A DNA stretch of 64,000 nucleotides, taken from Exiguobacterium sp. KRL4. GTDB taxonomy: Bacteria; Bacillota; Bacilli; Exiguobacteriales; Exiguobacteriaceae. Each line of letters opens with the position of its first letter. Position 1 is the first letter of the stretch. The translations under genes and the position numbers were made by a program. Where the stretch lies: assembly GCF_001870785.1 (NCBI RefSeq), contig NZ_MOLV01000005.1:186001-250000 (forward strand), written 5' to 3'. Positions 8,719 through 18,329 of this stretch are shown piece after piece. The notes below the pieces were generated by a model. The model was not told where the DNA came from. It made no database searches and saw nothing but the letters and a program-made list of their open reading frames with translations.

Positions 8719-10093
8719 CTTCCACACTCCGTTTCCATGATGTTTTAGTCAGATAATGGACGACGTAACATAAGGCAATGAAGGGAACACCAAAGTACAG
8801 CGCCACCCGTTGTGTTGGATCAAAAGCGATCCCAATCAAAGAGGCAAGACACATTAAAAAGGAGACGATTGGGACAAACGGATACCAGGGCGTTCGGTAG
8901 ACCAAATCGGTTACATCATTTCCCTCTTGCAGATACCGCTTGCGGAACATGAACTGTGACGCACTGATACTCATCCAGACGACGACAACGGCAAGACCAG
9001 AAATCGAGACCAAGGCAATGTAGACGGAACCCGGCGCGTAAACACTTGAAAACAAAGCGAGTAGACCGCCGAGCATACTGAGGAACACTGCACGTGTCGG
9101 CACACCACTCGCATTCAACTTGGAAAAGAACGGAGTGATCATCCGTTGATCGGATAAGGACCAGAGCATCCGAGATGAGGCGTACAATCCGGAATTCGCC
9201 GCAGACAGAATCGCTGTCAAGATGACGAAGTTCATGATGTCCGCGGCAAACGGCAGACCGATTCGCTCAAACACGGCGACGAATGGACTTTCAAGCACTC
9301 CTTTTGAGTCGTTTGGCAAAAGAATCGCGAGAACAACAATCGTCCCGACAAAAAATAAGACAAGCCGGAAGACAGTTGTTCGAATCGCTAGCGGCACCGT
9401 CCGTTTCGGATCGACTGCCTCACCTGCCGCAATTCCGATCAATTCCGTCCCGGAGTAAGCAAAGTTGACGGCAAGCATCGTCATCAAAATGGCGAATGCC
9501 CCATTCGGGAACAATCCACCTTCTGTCAAAGGAGCAAGCAGCGGCGCCTGTGATCCGTCCGCGAGCGGCAAAAATCCGAAGATTGCTGCTGTTCCTAAGA
9601 CGATGAAGACTAAAATCGTCAATACTTTGACGGCGGAAAACCAAAACTCGACCTCCGCGAACAAGCGGACCGTCAGGACGTTGATTCCTAAAATCATGAC
9701 AACAAATATGCCGCTGAACATCCAGACCGGAACGTCCGGAAACCAGCGTTGCATCAATAAACCGGCTGCCGTAAATTCTGAACCGAGCGCAACCGTCCAA
9801 GTCAGCCAGTAGAGCCAGGCGACGGTATAGCCCGTTCCGGATCCAATATATTTCGTCGCGTAGCTGTGAAAGGCACCCGTCTCCGGCATATGTACCGCTA
9901 GCTCCCCCAAACAGAGCATGACCAGATACACCGCAAGCGCTCCGACCAAGTAAGATAAAATCGTTCCGACCCGCCCTGCTTGCTGGAGCGTATAACCTGT
10001 ACTTAAAAATAATCCGGTCCCGATGACACCGCCGAGTGACAACATGACGATGTGCCGGAATTCCATCTTCCGTCGAAACGTTTTTTCCTCCAT
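8693..10093 (-). CDS. mmuP: S-methylmethionine permease
   Basis: A 466-residue amino acid permease of the APC superfamily (AAT family) with about twelve membrane segments. The N-terminal [20 protein letters not shown] consensus in helix 1 is the substrate-binding region of the family. The C-terminal tail is short and hydrophilic. The substrate is inferred from the coupled mmuM gene, the SAM-I riboswitch in its leader, and resemblance to MmuP. ATG at 10093 is preceded by GGAGGACAG. It is the first gene of a two-gene operon. Confidence 0.88.
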   Translation of the reverse strand: MEEKTFRRKMEFRHIVMLSLGGVIGTGLFLSTGYTLQQAGRVGTILSYLVGALAVYLVMLCLGELAVHMPETGAFHSYATKYIGSGTGYTVAWLYWLTWTVALGSEFTAAGLLMQRWFPDVPVWMFSGIFVVMILGINVLTVRLFAEVEFWFSAVKVLTILVFIVLGTAAIFGFLPLADGSQAPLLAPLTEGGLFPNGAFAILMTMLAVNFAYSGTELIGIAAGEAVDPKRTVPLAIRTTVFRLVLFFVGTIVVLAILLPNDSKGVLESPFVAVFERIGLPFAADIMNFVILTAILSAANSGLYASSRMLWSLSDQRMITPFFSKLNASGVPTRAVFLSMLGGLLALFSSVYAPGSVYIALVSISGLAVVVVWMSISASQFMFRKRYLQEGNDVTDLVYRTPWYPFVPIVSFLMCLASLIGIAFDPTQRVALYFGVPFIALCYVVHYLTKTSWKRSVEDVKEQQSS

Positions 10094-10122
10094 CTGTCCT
10101 CCACACTCCTCTTTCTTAAACT

Positions 10123-10152
10123 AAAAAAACGCACCCACATGCATGGGTGCGT
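10123..10152 (-). terminator. Riboswitch-controlled intrinsic terminator
   Basis: On the minus strand the 9-bp stem ACGCACCCA/TGGGTGCGT with loop TGCATG is followed directly by a run of T's (10128-10123). It lies 3' of the SAM aptamer and about 30 bases before mmuP. It is the expression platform: terminator forms when SAM is bound. Confidence 0.9.
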
Positions 10153-10172
10153 CGGTCGACAATCAAAAGAAG

Positions 10173-10270
10173 CTTATCGATCGGGTACAACACCCGCAGG
10201 AATTAGCACAGTATCTCTCGACCTGTTGCTGAGGCTTCAAAGGGCCAGTCCCTCCACCTCTCTGGATAAG
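10173..10270 (-). ncRNA. SAM-I (S-box) riboswitch aptamer
   Basis: Read on the minus strand, the leader begins CTTATCCAGAGAGGTGGAGG, continues with GGGACTGGCCC and GAAGCCTCAGCAACAGG, then TGTGCTAATTCCTGC, and closes the P1 helix with GATAAG. These are the conserved S-box elements in the right order, including the kink-turn and pseudoknot segments. The aptamer is 98 nt and is followed by a terminator and mmuP-mmuM. Sulfur-metabolism genes under this class are turned off when SAM is plentiful. Confidence 0.97.
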
Positions 10271-10286
10271 AATGTAATTTTTCATA

Positions 10287-10315
10287 ACAGTACCAACCCT
10301 GTTTTAAATTGTCAA
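10287..10315 (-). promoter_or_regulatory. SigA-type promoter of the mmuPM operon
   Basis: TTGACA (10315-10310) and TACTGT (10292-10287) are separated by 17 bp on the minus strand. They sit just upstream of the riboswitch start. Confidence 0.75.
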
Positions 10316-10337
10316 CACAATTCAGAATTTATCACAC

Positions 10338-10371
10338 AAAAAAACGCCTTACACCAAAGTGGTATAAGACG
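10338..10371 (-). terminator. Terminator of the pyruvyl-transferase gene
   Basis: An 11-bp stem with G-T wobbles (CGTCTTATACC / GGTGTAAGGCG on the minus strand) is followed by seven T's. It lies 9 bases after the stop codon and separates this gene from the mmuP promoter. Confidence 0.88.
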
Positions 10372-10379
10372 TCTCTGGC

Positions 10380-11798
10380 TTATTTTTTCGCAAACAAATC
10401 AGCTGTTTTCAATGCCATCCGAACCGCTTTGCGGTTCAATGTGCCTTGTTGATGCTTGATTTCTTTTGTTTGATTGTTCAACTTGCTTTGAAGTGATTTG
10501 ATTTTTGTATCTTTTTCAGCCATTTTTGCTTTATCACGTTTTTGAGCTGCCACGATTTTTTGTTCTTCTTCCGGGAAGTACGATTCAAAGCGTGACACTG
10601 CTTCTTCGATACTGATTCCTGTAATCGGTTTGACGACTGGAAGCAACTCTGCTTTTGCCATTTCACGGTCAAACGGAACGTTCTCCGGATAGTTTGTTTC
10701 TTGGTAGATGTGCTCTAAATCATTTGTGTTCAAGAATTCAACGAAGTTATCAAAGTTACGTGCTTGTACACGTACCGGGCTTTGGAAGTCAGCCGACTCA
10801 ATTACATCTGACAAGCGTGTGCTGTCTGTGATGTCGTTTGCCCAGATGTGTGTCAATTGGTGATAATCCGTTAATTCGCGCATCCGTGCATCTTTCGGAA
10901 TCAGGATACTTGGTGTTCCGGCAAGTGTTGCCGTGATGTTACCGTGAAGACGGGCTCCAAAGCTGAAGTCTGCTTCTTTCAAGAAGTCGATCCATGTCTG
11001 TGCGTTCAAGAAGAAGCGGACACGGTCGTTCATGTAAGTCGGATCCGACATTTTAACCGGATAGTTCGTTACAGATAAGTCAGCAATCGGATGTGTCCCT
11101 GTGTACGTCAAACGTAACTCTTTCATCCATTGTGGGATGAAGTAGTGGTTCGGGTACTCTTCCATTCCACGTGTAATGAAGTTGAGGACGTTTTGTGGTG
11201 CAAGACGTGACGAGTTAACACCGATCATCGAGTCTTTCGTGATGTTCGTCTCACGGATTTTTAAGTCACGACCAAATGCATACATCGATGGGCAACCGAT
11301 GACTTTGTGGTCGATTCCTTCGCGGAAACCAAGACGCGTCAAGTATTTTGATGTGATTTCGCCACGAAGTCCAAGCATGCTTGAACGTTCAAGGACTGCG
11401 CTGACAAAAGCTTTCACATCTTCATCGAATGAGAAACCTTCTTTTAAATCCGGCTCAAACGGTGCGCGTAAACCAACGCCGACGACGACGACTGGAATCT
11501 TGAGTTTTTTGATTAATTTCGTATACTTACGAAGTGTCGGAACGAATTCTTTACGGAATGCGTCCGCGAGCGGAATGACATATAAATCGAAGTTCGCATT
11601 GATCTCATCTGCACGCTCTTCTTCGTAGTAGTAGTAATCCGGTGTAATCGTCGTACCTTCTGTCATCAATGTACGGAAGATGCTGTATTGATAAATCAGG
11701 TTTCCGACGTTTCCTCCGATTGAATTGTGTTTCATTAGATACTCTGCGTCAAACTGTTCAAACGGTGTCATACCCGCGCGAATAATAATACGTTTCAT
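10380..11798 (-). CDS. Polysaccharide pyruvyl transferase family protein
   Basis: A 472-residue cytosolic protein. The core (about residues 25-330) fits the polysaccharide pyruvyl transferase fold, related to GT-B enzymes: an N-terminal NSIGGNVGNLIYQY glycine-rich loop, VVVVGVGLRAPF, LGLRGEITSKYL, VIGCPSMY, and the C-terminal-domain motif FSFGARLHGNITATLAGTPS. Such enzymes add pyruvate ketals to wall or capsule polysaccharides. A lysine-rich helical tail of about 60 residues (probable coiled coil) follows. ATG at 11798 (MKRIIIRAG) is preferred to an upstream GTG. It stands alone with its own terminator and has no glycosyltransferase neighbours, so the acceptor is unknown. Confidence 0.78.
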   Translation of the reverse strand: MKRIIIRAGMTPFEQFDAEYLMKHNSIGGNVGNLIYQYSIFRTLMTEGTTITPDYYYYEEERADEINANFDLYVIPLADAFRKEFVPTLRKYTKLIKKLKIPVVVVGVGLRAPFEPDLKEGFSFDEDVKAFVSAVLERSSMLGLRGEITSKYLTRLGFREGIDHKVIGCPSMYAFGRDLKIRETNITKDSMIGVNSSRLAPQNVLNFITRGMEEYPNHYFIPQWMKELRLTYTGTHPIADLSVTNYPVKMSDPTYMNDRVRFFLNAQTWIDFLKEADFSFGARLHGNITATLAGTPSILIPKDARMRELTDYHQLTHIWANDITDSTRLSDVIESADFQSPVRVQARNFDNFVEFLNTNDLEHIYQETNYPENVPFDREMAKAELLPVVKPITGISIEEAVSRFESYFPEEEQKIVAAQKRDKAKMAEKDTKIKSLQSKLNNQTKEIKHQQGTLNRKAVRMALKTADLFAKK

Positions 11799-12003
11799 GT
11801 AAAGTAAATCCCCTCTCACATCTGTGTTGTGGCTTTATCGTGAAATTAATACCAAAAAATATATTACGGTTTTTATCAATCTCATTAAGAATAGATGAGT
11901 TTGATTCAGAAAGTCAATGTATAGTCCGAACCCGTTCCCTGTTGAAAAGAGGTTCAGATCATGTATCTTCCCCATAATTTTTCCAATATAACAAAAAATA
12001 GGC

Positions 12004-12918
12004 TCAGCCTTTACTTCGACGATTTTGGTAAATCTGAAGGTTGGCATGAATCATACGCAACAGTGGTTGTGACAACGTGTCCTGTTCAGCCAGAAGATGA
12101 CCAAATAAGTGATCGGCTTCCACCTCTTGTCCCTTTTCCATATCACGTTGTAAAGAAGACTTCATCGTGTCTGCCATCTGCATGATCTGCTTCTCCTGCG
12201 TCTTTTCGATACCTGGACTGAAAACAGCGCCTTTAAGTTCCATCGTTTCCTTCGCCTCGACCGTCAGCTGGCGGATGATTTCCATCCCGTCTGTTTGTGC
12301 TCGAATCGGACCGATCGGTGCACGGAATAAAGACGTCACACCGGAAAACGTCGTGATGAAGAGATACTTGTTCCACATATCACGAATGATCGTCTCTGAA
12401 TAGTTGATCGGTGCGTTCGTCCCGGTCAGATGCCGTTCGAGTTCTTCCAAACGTTGTGTCCGTTCTCCTGTCAACGGACCGAACAGCAGATGATGGGAAG
12501 GACTCGTCTGAACGATTCGTCCCTGTTCATCAAGAGTCGATTCGATGAAACATAATCCGCCCAGTACACGATTTTCTCCAAACCAGTCCACTAACTTTTT
12601 GAGATGGGCCATACCATTTAAAAGTGGCAAGATGTATGTATGTTCCGAGACAAAAGGTTCGATATCTTGCAGTACTTGTTCCAGATGATACGCTTTTGTC
12701 GACAGAATAATCACGTCAAAGGTTTCATCCGCCCCTGCTTCAATTAAACGTGGCGTCAGGTGGATATCACCATGTAGACTGCTTATTTTGAGCCCGGATG
12801 TTTCCAACGCCTGAAATCGTCGTTCCCGTACTAAAAATGTGACGTCCTCCCCTTTTTCTGCTAGACGTCCTCCGAAATAACCGCCTACTGCACCGGCTCC
12901 TACCACTAAAATCTTCAT
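12004..12918 (-). CDS. panE: 2-dehydropantoate 2-reductase
   Basis: A 304-residue NADPH-dependent ketopantoate reductase of the pantothenate/CoA pathway. The N-terminal Rossmann motif GAGAVGGYFGGRLAE (residues 7-21) is intact. The central LPLLNGM segment and the C-terminal helical domain with WNKYLF and the SSLQRDMEKGQEVEADHL substrate-binding block are all typical. In the latter, Lys-Gly/Glu-Val-Glu precede the catalytic-domain helix. The gene is monocistronic, divergent from the gnt operon. Several paralogues of this family act on other 2-oxo acids, so panE is the most likely but not the only reading. Confidence 0.82.
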   Translation of the reverse strand: MKILVVGAGAVGGYFGGRLAEKGEDVTFLVRERRFQALETSGLKISSLHGDIHLTPRLIEAGADETFDVIILSTKAYHLEQVLQDIEPFVSEHTYILPLLNGMAHLKKLVDWFGENRVLGGLCFIESTLDEQGRIVQTSPSHHLLFGPLTGERTQRLEELERHLTGTNAPINYSETIIRDMWNKYLFITTFSGVTSLFRAPIGPIRAQTDGMEIIRQLTVEAKETMELKGAVFSPGIEKTQEKQIMQMADTMKSSLQRDMEKGQEVEADHLFGHLLAEQDTLSQPLLRMIHANLQIYQNRRSKG

Positions 12919-12988
12919 CTTACCGCCTCCATTCTGTACTTATCCTATCACGTACCTGACAGCTTATTCATCACATATGACAATTTAA

Positions 12989-13002
12989 TTAAAGCGCTTG
13001 CA
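12989..13002 (+). promoter_or_regulatory. Catabolite-responsive element (cre) of the gnt operon
   Basis: TTAAAGCGCTTGCA matches 12 of 14 positions of the CcpA cre consensus and overlaps the -35 region of the gnt promoter. This placement predicts repression by CcpA in the presence of glucose. Confidence 0.7.
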
Positions 13003-13025
13003 TTTTGTTTTCCGTCGTTTATACT
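12998..13025 (+). promoter_or_regulatory. Promoter of gntRKP-gnd
   Basis: TTGCAT (12998-13003) and TATACT (13020-13025) are spaced by 16 bp. The cre site overlaps the -35 element and the GntR operator adjoins the -10 element. Confidence 0.65.
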
Positions 13026-13040
13026 ACTTGTATACAAGTA
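13025..13040. promoter_or_regulatory. GntR operator
   Basis: TACTTGTATACAAGTA is a perfect 16-bp palindrome placed right at the start of transcription. It is essentially the operator known for GntR of Bacillus subtilis, where gluconate relieves binding. Confidence 0.9.
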
Positions 13041-13068
13041 TACTCATTAAACAAAGTAGGTGTTTGGT

Positions 13069-13785
13069 ATGTCGGATCTTTTGTACCCGATTAAGTGGTT
13101 GTCCAAAGCTTCCGCTGGCGAACGTGTAGCCCACGAGCTGCGGATGCGCATCATTTCCGGAAAAATCGAAAGCGGAACGATTTTATCGGAAAATAAGTTG
13201 GCCGCTGACTTCTCAGTCAGTCGATCGCCAGTCCGCGACGCCTTAAAAGTGTTGGCAAGTGAGCGGATCATTCGTTTGGAACGAATGGGGGCCGTCGTCG
13301 TCGGGCTGTCAAAACAAGACATCCAGGAAATTTATGATGTCCGGCTGTTAATCGAAACGTTCGTTTTTGAGCGAATCGTTAAGATGGATCGTCAGGATCT
13401 TGTTCGTGAACTGAGCAAGATCCTCGAAATGATGAAAATCGCCATCAAATATAAAGATGCGGATGAATTTTCCTATCAGGACGTTCTGTTCCACGAAACG
13501 ATCATCCGGTCAATTGATCACGGATATGTCAGCATGATGTGGCAGAATCTCAAACCGGTCATGGAAAGCTTCATCCTATTGTCGATGCACCAACGACTCG
13601 AAGAGGATGTCGAGGACTTTGAACGGATCTTAGCGAACCATGCCCTCTACATCGAAGCCATCGAGACCGGTGACCGGAAACGAATGATCGCCTCCTTGCA
13701 TCAGAACTTTGATGATGTGCAAGAGGTCGAGGATTTATGGAAGTCACAACAACTGATGACGAAGGGAGTCGAGCCACATGACTGA
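13069..13785 (+). CDS. gntR: Gluconate operon repressor GntR
   Basis: A 238-residue GntR/FadR-type regulator. The N-terminal winged helix-turn-helix (about residues 15-75) contains SENKLAADFSVSRSPVRDALKVLASERIIRLER, followed by an all-helical FCD ligand-binding domain with the metal/ligand-type acidic and histidine residues. ATG at 13069 is chosen because AGGTG lies six bases upstream; an in-frame GTG at 13060 is within the ribosome-binding site. It is the first gene of the gluconate operon and overlaps gntK by 8 bp, as in Bacillus. It likely represses its own operon through the palindrome at 13025-13040, with gluconate as inducer. Confidence 0.92.
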   Translation: MSDLLYPIKWLSKASAGERVAHELRMRIISGKIESGTILSENKLAADFSVSRSPVRDALKVLASERIIRLERMGAVVVGLSKQDIQEIYDVRLLIETFVFERIVKMDRQDLVRELSKILEMMKIAIKYKDADEFSYQDVLFHETIIRSIDHGYVSMMWQNLKPVMESFILLSMHQRLEEDVEDFERILANHALYIEAIETGDRKRMIASLHQNFDDVQEVEDLWKSQQLMTKGVEPHD

Positions 13786-15319
13786 ATATATGTTAGGGAT
13801 TGATATCGGCACGACCAGTACAAAAGCGGTGCTCTTCACGACAAAAGGCGAAGTCGTCGGACAAACGAATGTCGGTTATCCGCTCCATACACCCAATCGT
13901 TCAACAGCGGAGCAGGATCCGGAAGAGATTTTTCATGCCGTTTTGGAAAGCATCCGCTTGATGACGAAACAACATCCGACGGAGCAACCGAAGTTCGTCG
14001 CCTTCAGCAGCGCGATGCACAGTCTGATTGCGATGGATGAACACGATCAACCGTTGACCGCCTGCATCACGTGGGCAGACAGCAGAAGTGAGGCCTGGTC
14101 GAACCGGATCAAGGAACAATATGGTTATTCGATCTATCACCGGACCGGAACACCGGTTCATCCGATGTCTCCGCTCAGCAAGATTTGTTGGCTCGTCGAA
14201 GAACACCCGGACATTGCCGCACAGACAAAAAAATACGTCGGCATCAAAGAATTTGTTTTCCAACGCCTGTTCGGAAAATACGTCATCGACCACTCGCTCG
14301 CGTCCGCAACCGGCTTGTTTAACATTCATGAACTCGACTGGGACACAGAAGCTTTACAAGTCGCAGGCATTGATCCATCGAAACTCTCGAAGCCTGTTTC
14401 AACGACGACTTCGTTTACGAATTTCGCACCGGAATACGCTAAACAAATTGGCCTAGATCCCTCTACACCGTTCCTGATCGGAGCAAGCGACGGCGTCCTG
14501 TCGAATCTCGGCGTCAATGCGATCCGTAAAGGCGAAATCGCGATTACGATCGGAACGAGCGGTGCGATCCGGACGATCATCGACCGGCCGCAAACCGACG
14601 AAAAAGGCCGGATTTTCTGTTATGCCTTAACCGAAAACCATTGGGTCATCGGTGGTCCGGTCAATAACGGAGGGATGGTCTTACGCTGGATCCGGGATGA
14701 GCTCGCATCGTCTGAAGTCGAAACAGCGAAACGACTCGGGATTGATCCGTATGCTGTCTTGACGAAGATTGCCGAACGTGTCCGTCCGGGATCAGACGGT
14801 TTACTGTTCCATCCGTATCTGTCCGGCGAACGGGCTCCGCTTTGGAATCCGGACGTCAGCGGTTCGTTCTTCGGATTGACGCTGTCGCACAAAAAGGAAC
14901 ATATGATTCGGGCAGCCCTGGAAGGTGTCATCTATAACTTGTACACCGTTTTCCTTGCGTTAATCGAATGTATGGACGGTCCGGTCACACGGATTCAGGC
15001 AACCGGGGGGTTTGCCCGTTCTGAAGTCTGGCGTCAAATGATGGCGGATATTTTCGAGTCGGAAGTCGTCATTCCGGAAAGTTTTGAAAGTTCGTGTCTC
15101 GGGGCCTGTATTCTCGGATTGTATGCGACAGGGGAAGTCGATTCATTTGAGGTGGCAGCAGATATGATTGGCGATACACATCGCCATGTGCCGAATGAGG
15201 AAGCAATGCACGAATACCGTCAGTTATTACCGATCTTCATCAGTTTGGCGCGCGTTCTCGAAACCGATTACCGGCGCATCGCTACGTATCAACGGGGTTT
15301 GATTCAAAAAGAAATTTAA
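13778..15319 (+). CDS. gntK: Gluconokinase (FGGY family)
   Basis: A 513-residue FGGY-family sugar kinase that phosphorylates gluconate to 6-phosphogluconate. The N-terminal phosphate-binding block GIDIGTTSTKAVLF (residues 7-20), the ITWADSRS segment, the central GASDGVLSNLG motif and the C-terminal ATGGFARSEVWRQMMADIF signature are all present. It is translationally coupled to gntR and followed by gntP 24 bp downstream. Length is normal for the family. Confidence 0.93.
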   Translation: MTEYMLGIDIGTTSTKAVLFTTKGEVVGQTNVGYPLHTPNRSTAEQDPEEIFHAVLESIRLMTKQHPTEQPKFVAFSSAMHSLIAMDEHDQPLTACITWADSRSEAWSNRIKEQYGYSIYHRTGTPVHPMSPLSKICWLVEEHPDIAAQTKKYVGIKEFVFQRLFGKYVIDHSLASATGLFNIHELDWDTEALQVAGIDPSKLSKPVSTTTSFTNFAPEYAKQIGLDPSTPFLIGASDGVLSNLGVNAIRKGEIAITIGTSGAIRTIIDRPQTDEKGRIFCYALTENHWVIGGPVNNGGMVLRWIRDELASSEVETAKRLGIDPYAVLTKIAERVRPGSDGLLFHPYLSGERAPLWNPDVSGSFFGLTLSHKKEHMIRAALEGVIYNLYTVFLALIECMDGPVTRIQATGGFARSEVWRQMMADIFESEVVIPESFESSCLGACILGLYATGEVDSFEVAADMIGDTHRHVPNEEAMHEYRQLLPIFISLARVLETDYRRIATYQRGLIQKEI

Positions 15320-15343
15320 TTTAACGTTTTTGGGGGAAGTCAC

Positions 15344-16690
15344 ATGCCATTAGTCATTGTTGCCATCGGGATTGTTCTGTTACTCGTTTTAATTATGGGG
15401 TTAAAATTAAACACGTTCGTTGCATTAATTATCGTCTCGTTCGTCGTCGCTTTACTTCTCGGAATGCCGCTTGATCAAATCGTTACGACGATTGAAGCCG
15501 GTCTCGGCGGAACGCTTGGTCATCTCGCTCTGATTTTCGGGCTCGGTGCGATGCTCGGAAAATTAATTGCCGACGCAGGTGGTGCGCAACGGATCGCGAT
15601 GACGCTTGTCGCGAAATTTGGGGAAAAGAACATCCAGTGGGCCGTCGTTGTCGCTTCATTCATCATAGGGATTGCCTTATTCTTTGAAGTTGGATTGGTT
15701 TTATTGATTCCAATCGTCTTCGCCATCTCACGTCAGTTGCGCGTTTCGATTCTTTATCTCGGGATTCCGATGGTCGCTGCTTTATCGGTCACTCACGGTT
15801 TCCTGCCGCCTCATCCGGGCCCAACTGTCATTGCCGGCGAGTACGGGGCCGATCTTGGTCAAGTTCTCTTATACGGCTTTATCGTGGCCGTGCCGACCGT
15901 CATCATCGCCGGTCCAATCTTCACGAAAATCGCGAAGCGTATCGTACCGGAATCATTCAAGAAAACAGGCAGCATCGCGTCACTCGGGGAACAGAAGGAA
16001 TTTGATTTAAATGATACACCAGGGTTCGGCATCAGTGTTTTCACGGCGATGTTACCGGTCCTCCTGATGTCGATTGCAACCGTATTAACGTTATTACAAA
16101 AAACACTCGGCTGGGACAGCAATCCCGCTTTAGCTGCCGTTCAGTTTATCGGAAACGCGTCGACGGCGATGCTGATTTCCTTGCTCGTCGCTGTCTATAC
16201 GATGGGACTGGCCCGCCAGATTCCGATCAAAACGGTCATGGATTCATGTACGACCGCGATCACGCAAATCGGGATGATGCTGCTGATCATCGGTGGTGGT
16301 GGTGCCTTCAAACAGGTCTTGATTGATGGAGGTGTCGGTGATTATGTCGCTGAAATCTTTGACGGAACAACCTTATCACCGATCTTACTCGCCTGGATCA
16401 TCGCCGCCATCTTACGGATTTCACTTGGTTCGGCAACCGTCGCTTCACTGACGACAGCCGGTCTCGTCATTCCGTTGCTCGGTCAATCGGACGTCAACCT
16501 GGCACTCGTCGTCTTGGCAACAGGAGCCGGTAGTTTAATCGCTTCACACGTTAACGATGCCGGGTTCTGGATGTTTAAAGAATATTTTGGATTAACAATG
16601 AAAGAAACGTTCGCGACGTGGACTTTGCTTGAAACAATCATTTCCGTCTTCGGACTTGGATTCGTCCTCTTACTCAGTCTCGTCGTCTAA
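15344..16690 (+). CDS. gntP: Gluconate permease
   Basis: A 448-residue membrane protein with about twelve to fourteen hydrophobic segments, of the GntP (gluconate:H+ symporter) family. Family motifs seen are GLGAMLGKLIADAGGAQRIA in the first half and SHVNDAGFWMFKEYF near the C-terminus. It lies inside the gnt operon between the kinase and 6-phosphogluconate dehydrogenase genes, with GGGGGAAG before its ATG. It brings gluconate into the cell for GntK. Confidence 0.93.
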   Translation: MPLVIVAIGIVLLLVLIMGLKLNTFVALIIVSFVVALLLGMPLDQIVTTIEAGLGGTLGHLALIFGLGAMLGKLIADAGGAQRIAMTLVAKFGEKNIQWAVVVASFIIGIALFFEVGLVLLIPIVFAISRQLRVSILYLGIPMVAALSVTHGFLPPHPGPTVIAGEYGADLGQVLLYGFIVAVPTVIIAGPIFTKIAKRIVPESFKKTGSIASLGEQKEFDLNDTPGFGISVFTAMLPVLLMSIATVLTLLQKTLGWDSNPALAAVQFIGNASTAMLISLLVAVYTMGLARQIPIKTVMDSCTTAITQIGMMLLIIGGGGAFKQVLIDGGVGDYVAEIFDGTTLSPILLAWIIAAILRISLGSATVASLTTAGLVIPLLGQSDVNLALVVLATGAGSLIASHVNDAGFWMFKEYFGLTMKETFATWTLLETIISVFGLGFVLLLSLVV

Positions 16691-16708
16691 AAAAAGGAGT
16701 CGATCTAT

Positions 16709-18109
16709 ATGCTACATTCAATCGGAGTCATCGGGCTCGGTGTCATGGGGCGCAACATCGCCCTCAACATGGCGAGCCATCAAGAAGACGTCGCCGTCTA
16801 CAACTACACACGCGATTTAACGGATGACTTAATGGCACATAACGAAGGATTGTCGCTGCATCCCTATTATGAAGTGGTAGATTTCGTTCAATCCCTTGCA
16901 CGTCCACGGAAAATTTTCGTCATGGTCACGGCAGGAAGTGCGATTGATTCGGTCATCGAATCACTCGTACCGCATCTCGAGACCGGCGACATCATCATGG
17001 ACGGTGGGAATTCTCACTTCCTCGATACAGAACGTCGTTTTGATCAATTGCAGCAACACAAGATCGAATACATCGGTGTCGGTGTCTCCGGCGGTGAAGT
17101 CGGCGCGCGGACCGGTCCTGCCATCATGCCGGGCGGAACAAAAGAAGCGTACGCGCAAGTCGCACCGATTTTGACGAAGATTGCCGCCAAAGTGAACGGC
17201 GAGCCATGCTGTGTCTACATCGGACCAAAAGGTGCCGGTCATTTCGTTAAGATGGTCCATAACGGCATTGAATATGCCGACATGCAATTAATTGCGGAAG
17301 CGTATAGTTTCCTCCGGGTCCGTCTTGGACTCGATGTCGAAGAAATCGCTGATGTCTTCTCGTCTTGGAATGAAGGCGAGCTGAAAAGTTACCTGATTGA
17401 AATCACAGCGGATATTCTCCGGAAAAAAGATGACGAAACCGGTCTTCCGTTGATCGATGTCATCTTGGACCAAGCCGGTCAAAAAGGCACAGGCAAATGG
17501 ACGAGCATGCAATCGATTGATAACGGAATTGCCTCTTCGATCATTACGGAAGCGCTCTTTGCCCGCTATCTCTCGGCTGTCAAAGAAGAACGTGTCGCGG
17601 CGTCAGCCGTCTTGACCGGACCAGACGAGCGTGAAACCCTTGATAAAGACATCTGGATCGAACGAATCCGCCAAGCGCTTTATATGGGGAAAATTGCGGC
17701 CTATGCACAAGGCTTCACGCAATACCGGACGTCTTCTGAACTGTATGACTGGAACTTACGCCTCGAAGAAATCGCTTTGATTTTCCGCGGCGGTTGTATC
17801 ATCCGAGCGGAGTTCCTGAACGTCATCAGTGAGGCTTTCGCGAAGGACGAGTCGCTTGCGAACTTGATGCTCGCGCCGTACTTTGCCGAGAAGGTTCAGG
17901 ACTATCAAACGTCACTGCGCCAAGTCGTCGCAGAAGATTCCTTATCCGGGCTCGCTGCTCCGTGTCTCAGCACATCGTTGACGTATTACGACAGCTACCG
18001 GACGGCTAATTCCAACGCCAACATTCTGCAAGCCCAACGTGATTATTTCGGAGCACATACGTATGCCCGGACCGATCGCAAAGGCACGTTCCACACCGAG
18101 TGGCAATAA
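16709..18109 (+). CDS. gnd: 6-phosphogluconate dehydrogenase, decarboxylating
   Basis: A 466-residue enzyme that oxidatively decarboxylates 6-phosphogluconate to ribulose 5-phosphate. The nucleotide-binding motif GLGVMGRNIALNMASH (residues 7-22), the GVSGGEVGARTGPAIMPGG substrate motif, and the HNGIEYADMQLI block with the catalytic Lys before it are all intact. The tail (HTEWQ) is the usual end of this family. As the last gene of the gnt operon it completes gluconate catabolism. It corresponds to gntZ of Bacillus; another paralogue could exist elsewhere in the genome. Confidence 0.94.
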   Translation: MLHSIGVIGLGVMGRNIALNMASHQEDVAVYNYTRDLTDDLMAHNEGLSLHPYYEVVDFVQSLARPRKIFVMVTAGSAIDSVIESLVPHLETGDIIMDGGNSHFLDTERRFDQLQQHKIEYIGVGVSGGEVGARTGPAIMPGGTKEAYAQVAPILTKIAAKVNGEPCCVYIGPKGAGHFVKMVHNGIEYADMQLIAEAYSFLRVRLGLDVEEIADVFSSWNEGELKSYLIEITADILRKKDDETGLPLIDVILDQAGQKGTGKWTSMQSIDNGIASSIITEALFARYLSAVKEERVAASAVLTGPDERETLDKDIWIERIRQALYMGKIAAYAQGFTQYRTSSELYDWNLRLEEIALIFRGGCIIRAEFLNVISEAFAKDESLANLMLAPYFAEKVQDYQTSLRQVVAEDSLSGLAAPCLSTSLTYYDSYRTANSNANILQAQRDYFGAHTYARTDRKGTFHTEWQ

Positions 18110-18118
18110 CTCATACAG

Positions 18119-18160
18119 CTCCTGTTTCCTGTTTCATTTAAGGAAATAGGAGTTCTTTTT
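18119..18160 (+). terminator. Terminator of the gnt operon
   Basis: A 12-bp stem (CTCCTGTTTCCT / AGGAAATAGGAG with one G-T pair) with an 10-nt loop is followed by TTCTTTTT, just after the gnd stop. Confidence 0.88.
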
Positions 18161-18205
18161 CTGTTCACACTTTGTTTATCAGAATAGGAAATTGCAGGTT
18201 ATCCC

Positions 18206-18258
18206 TTGACAAAACAAAGCGGTTATATGAAATTAGTATTAGATTAGAATTATTCTAG
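18206..18258 (+). promoter_or_regulatory. ahpCF promoter region with PerR-type box
   Basis: TTGACA at 18206-18211 is a consensus -35 element; the -10 is less clear (TGAAAT, 16 bp further). Just downstream, TTAGAATTATTCTAG (18244-18258) contains a perfect 6-1-6 inverted repeat TAGAAT-T-ATTCTA. It matches the PerR box consensus TTATAATNATTATAA at 11 of the 14 defined positions. PerR repression of ahpCF with peroxide induction is established in Bacillus. Confidence 0.7.
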
Positions 18259-18329
18259 TGTGATAGATACAGCTTTTTCTTTTCACTAGAACAGATTCTT
18301 AAATAGAACCCAACAGGAGGATTTTTATC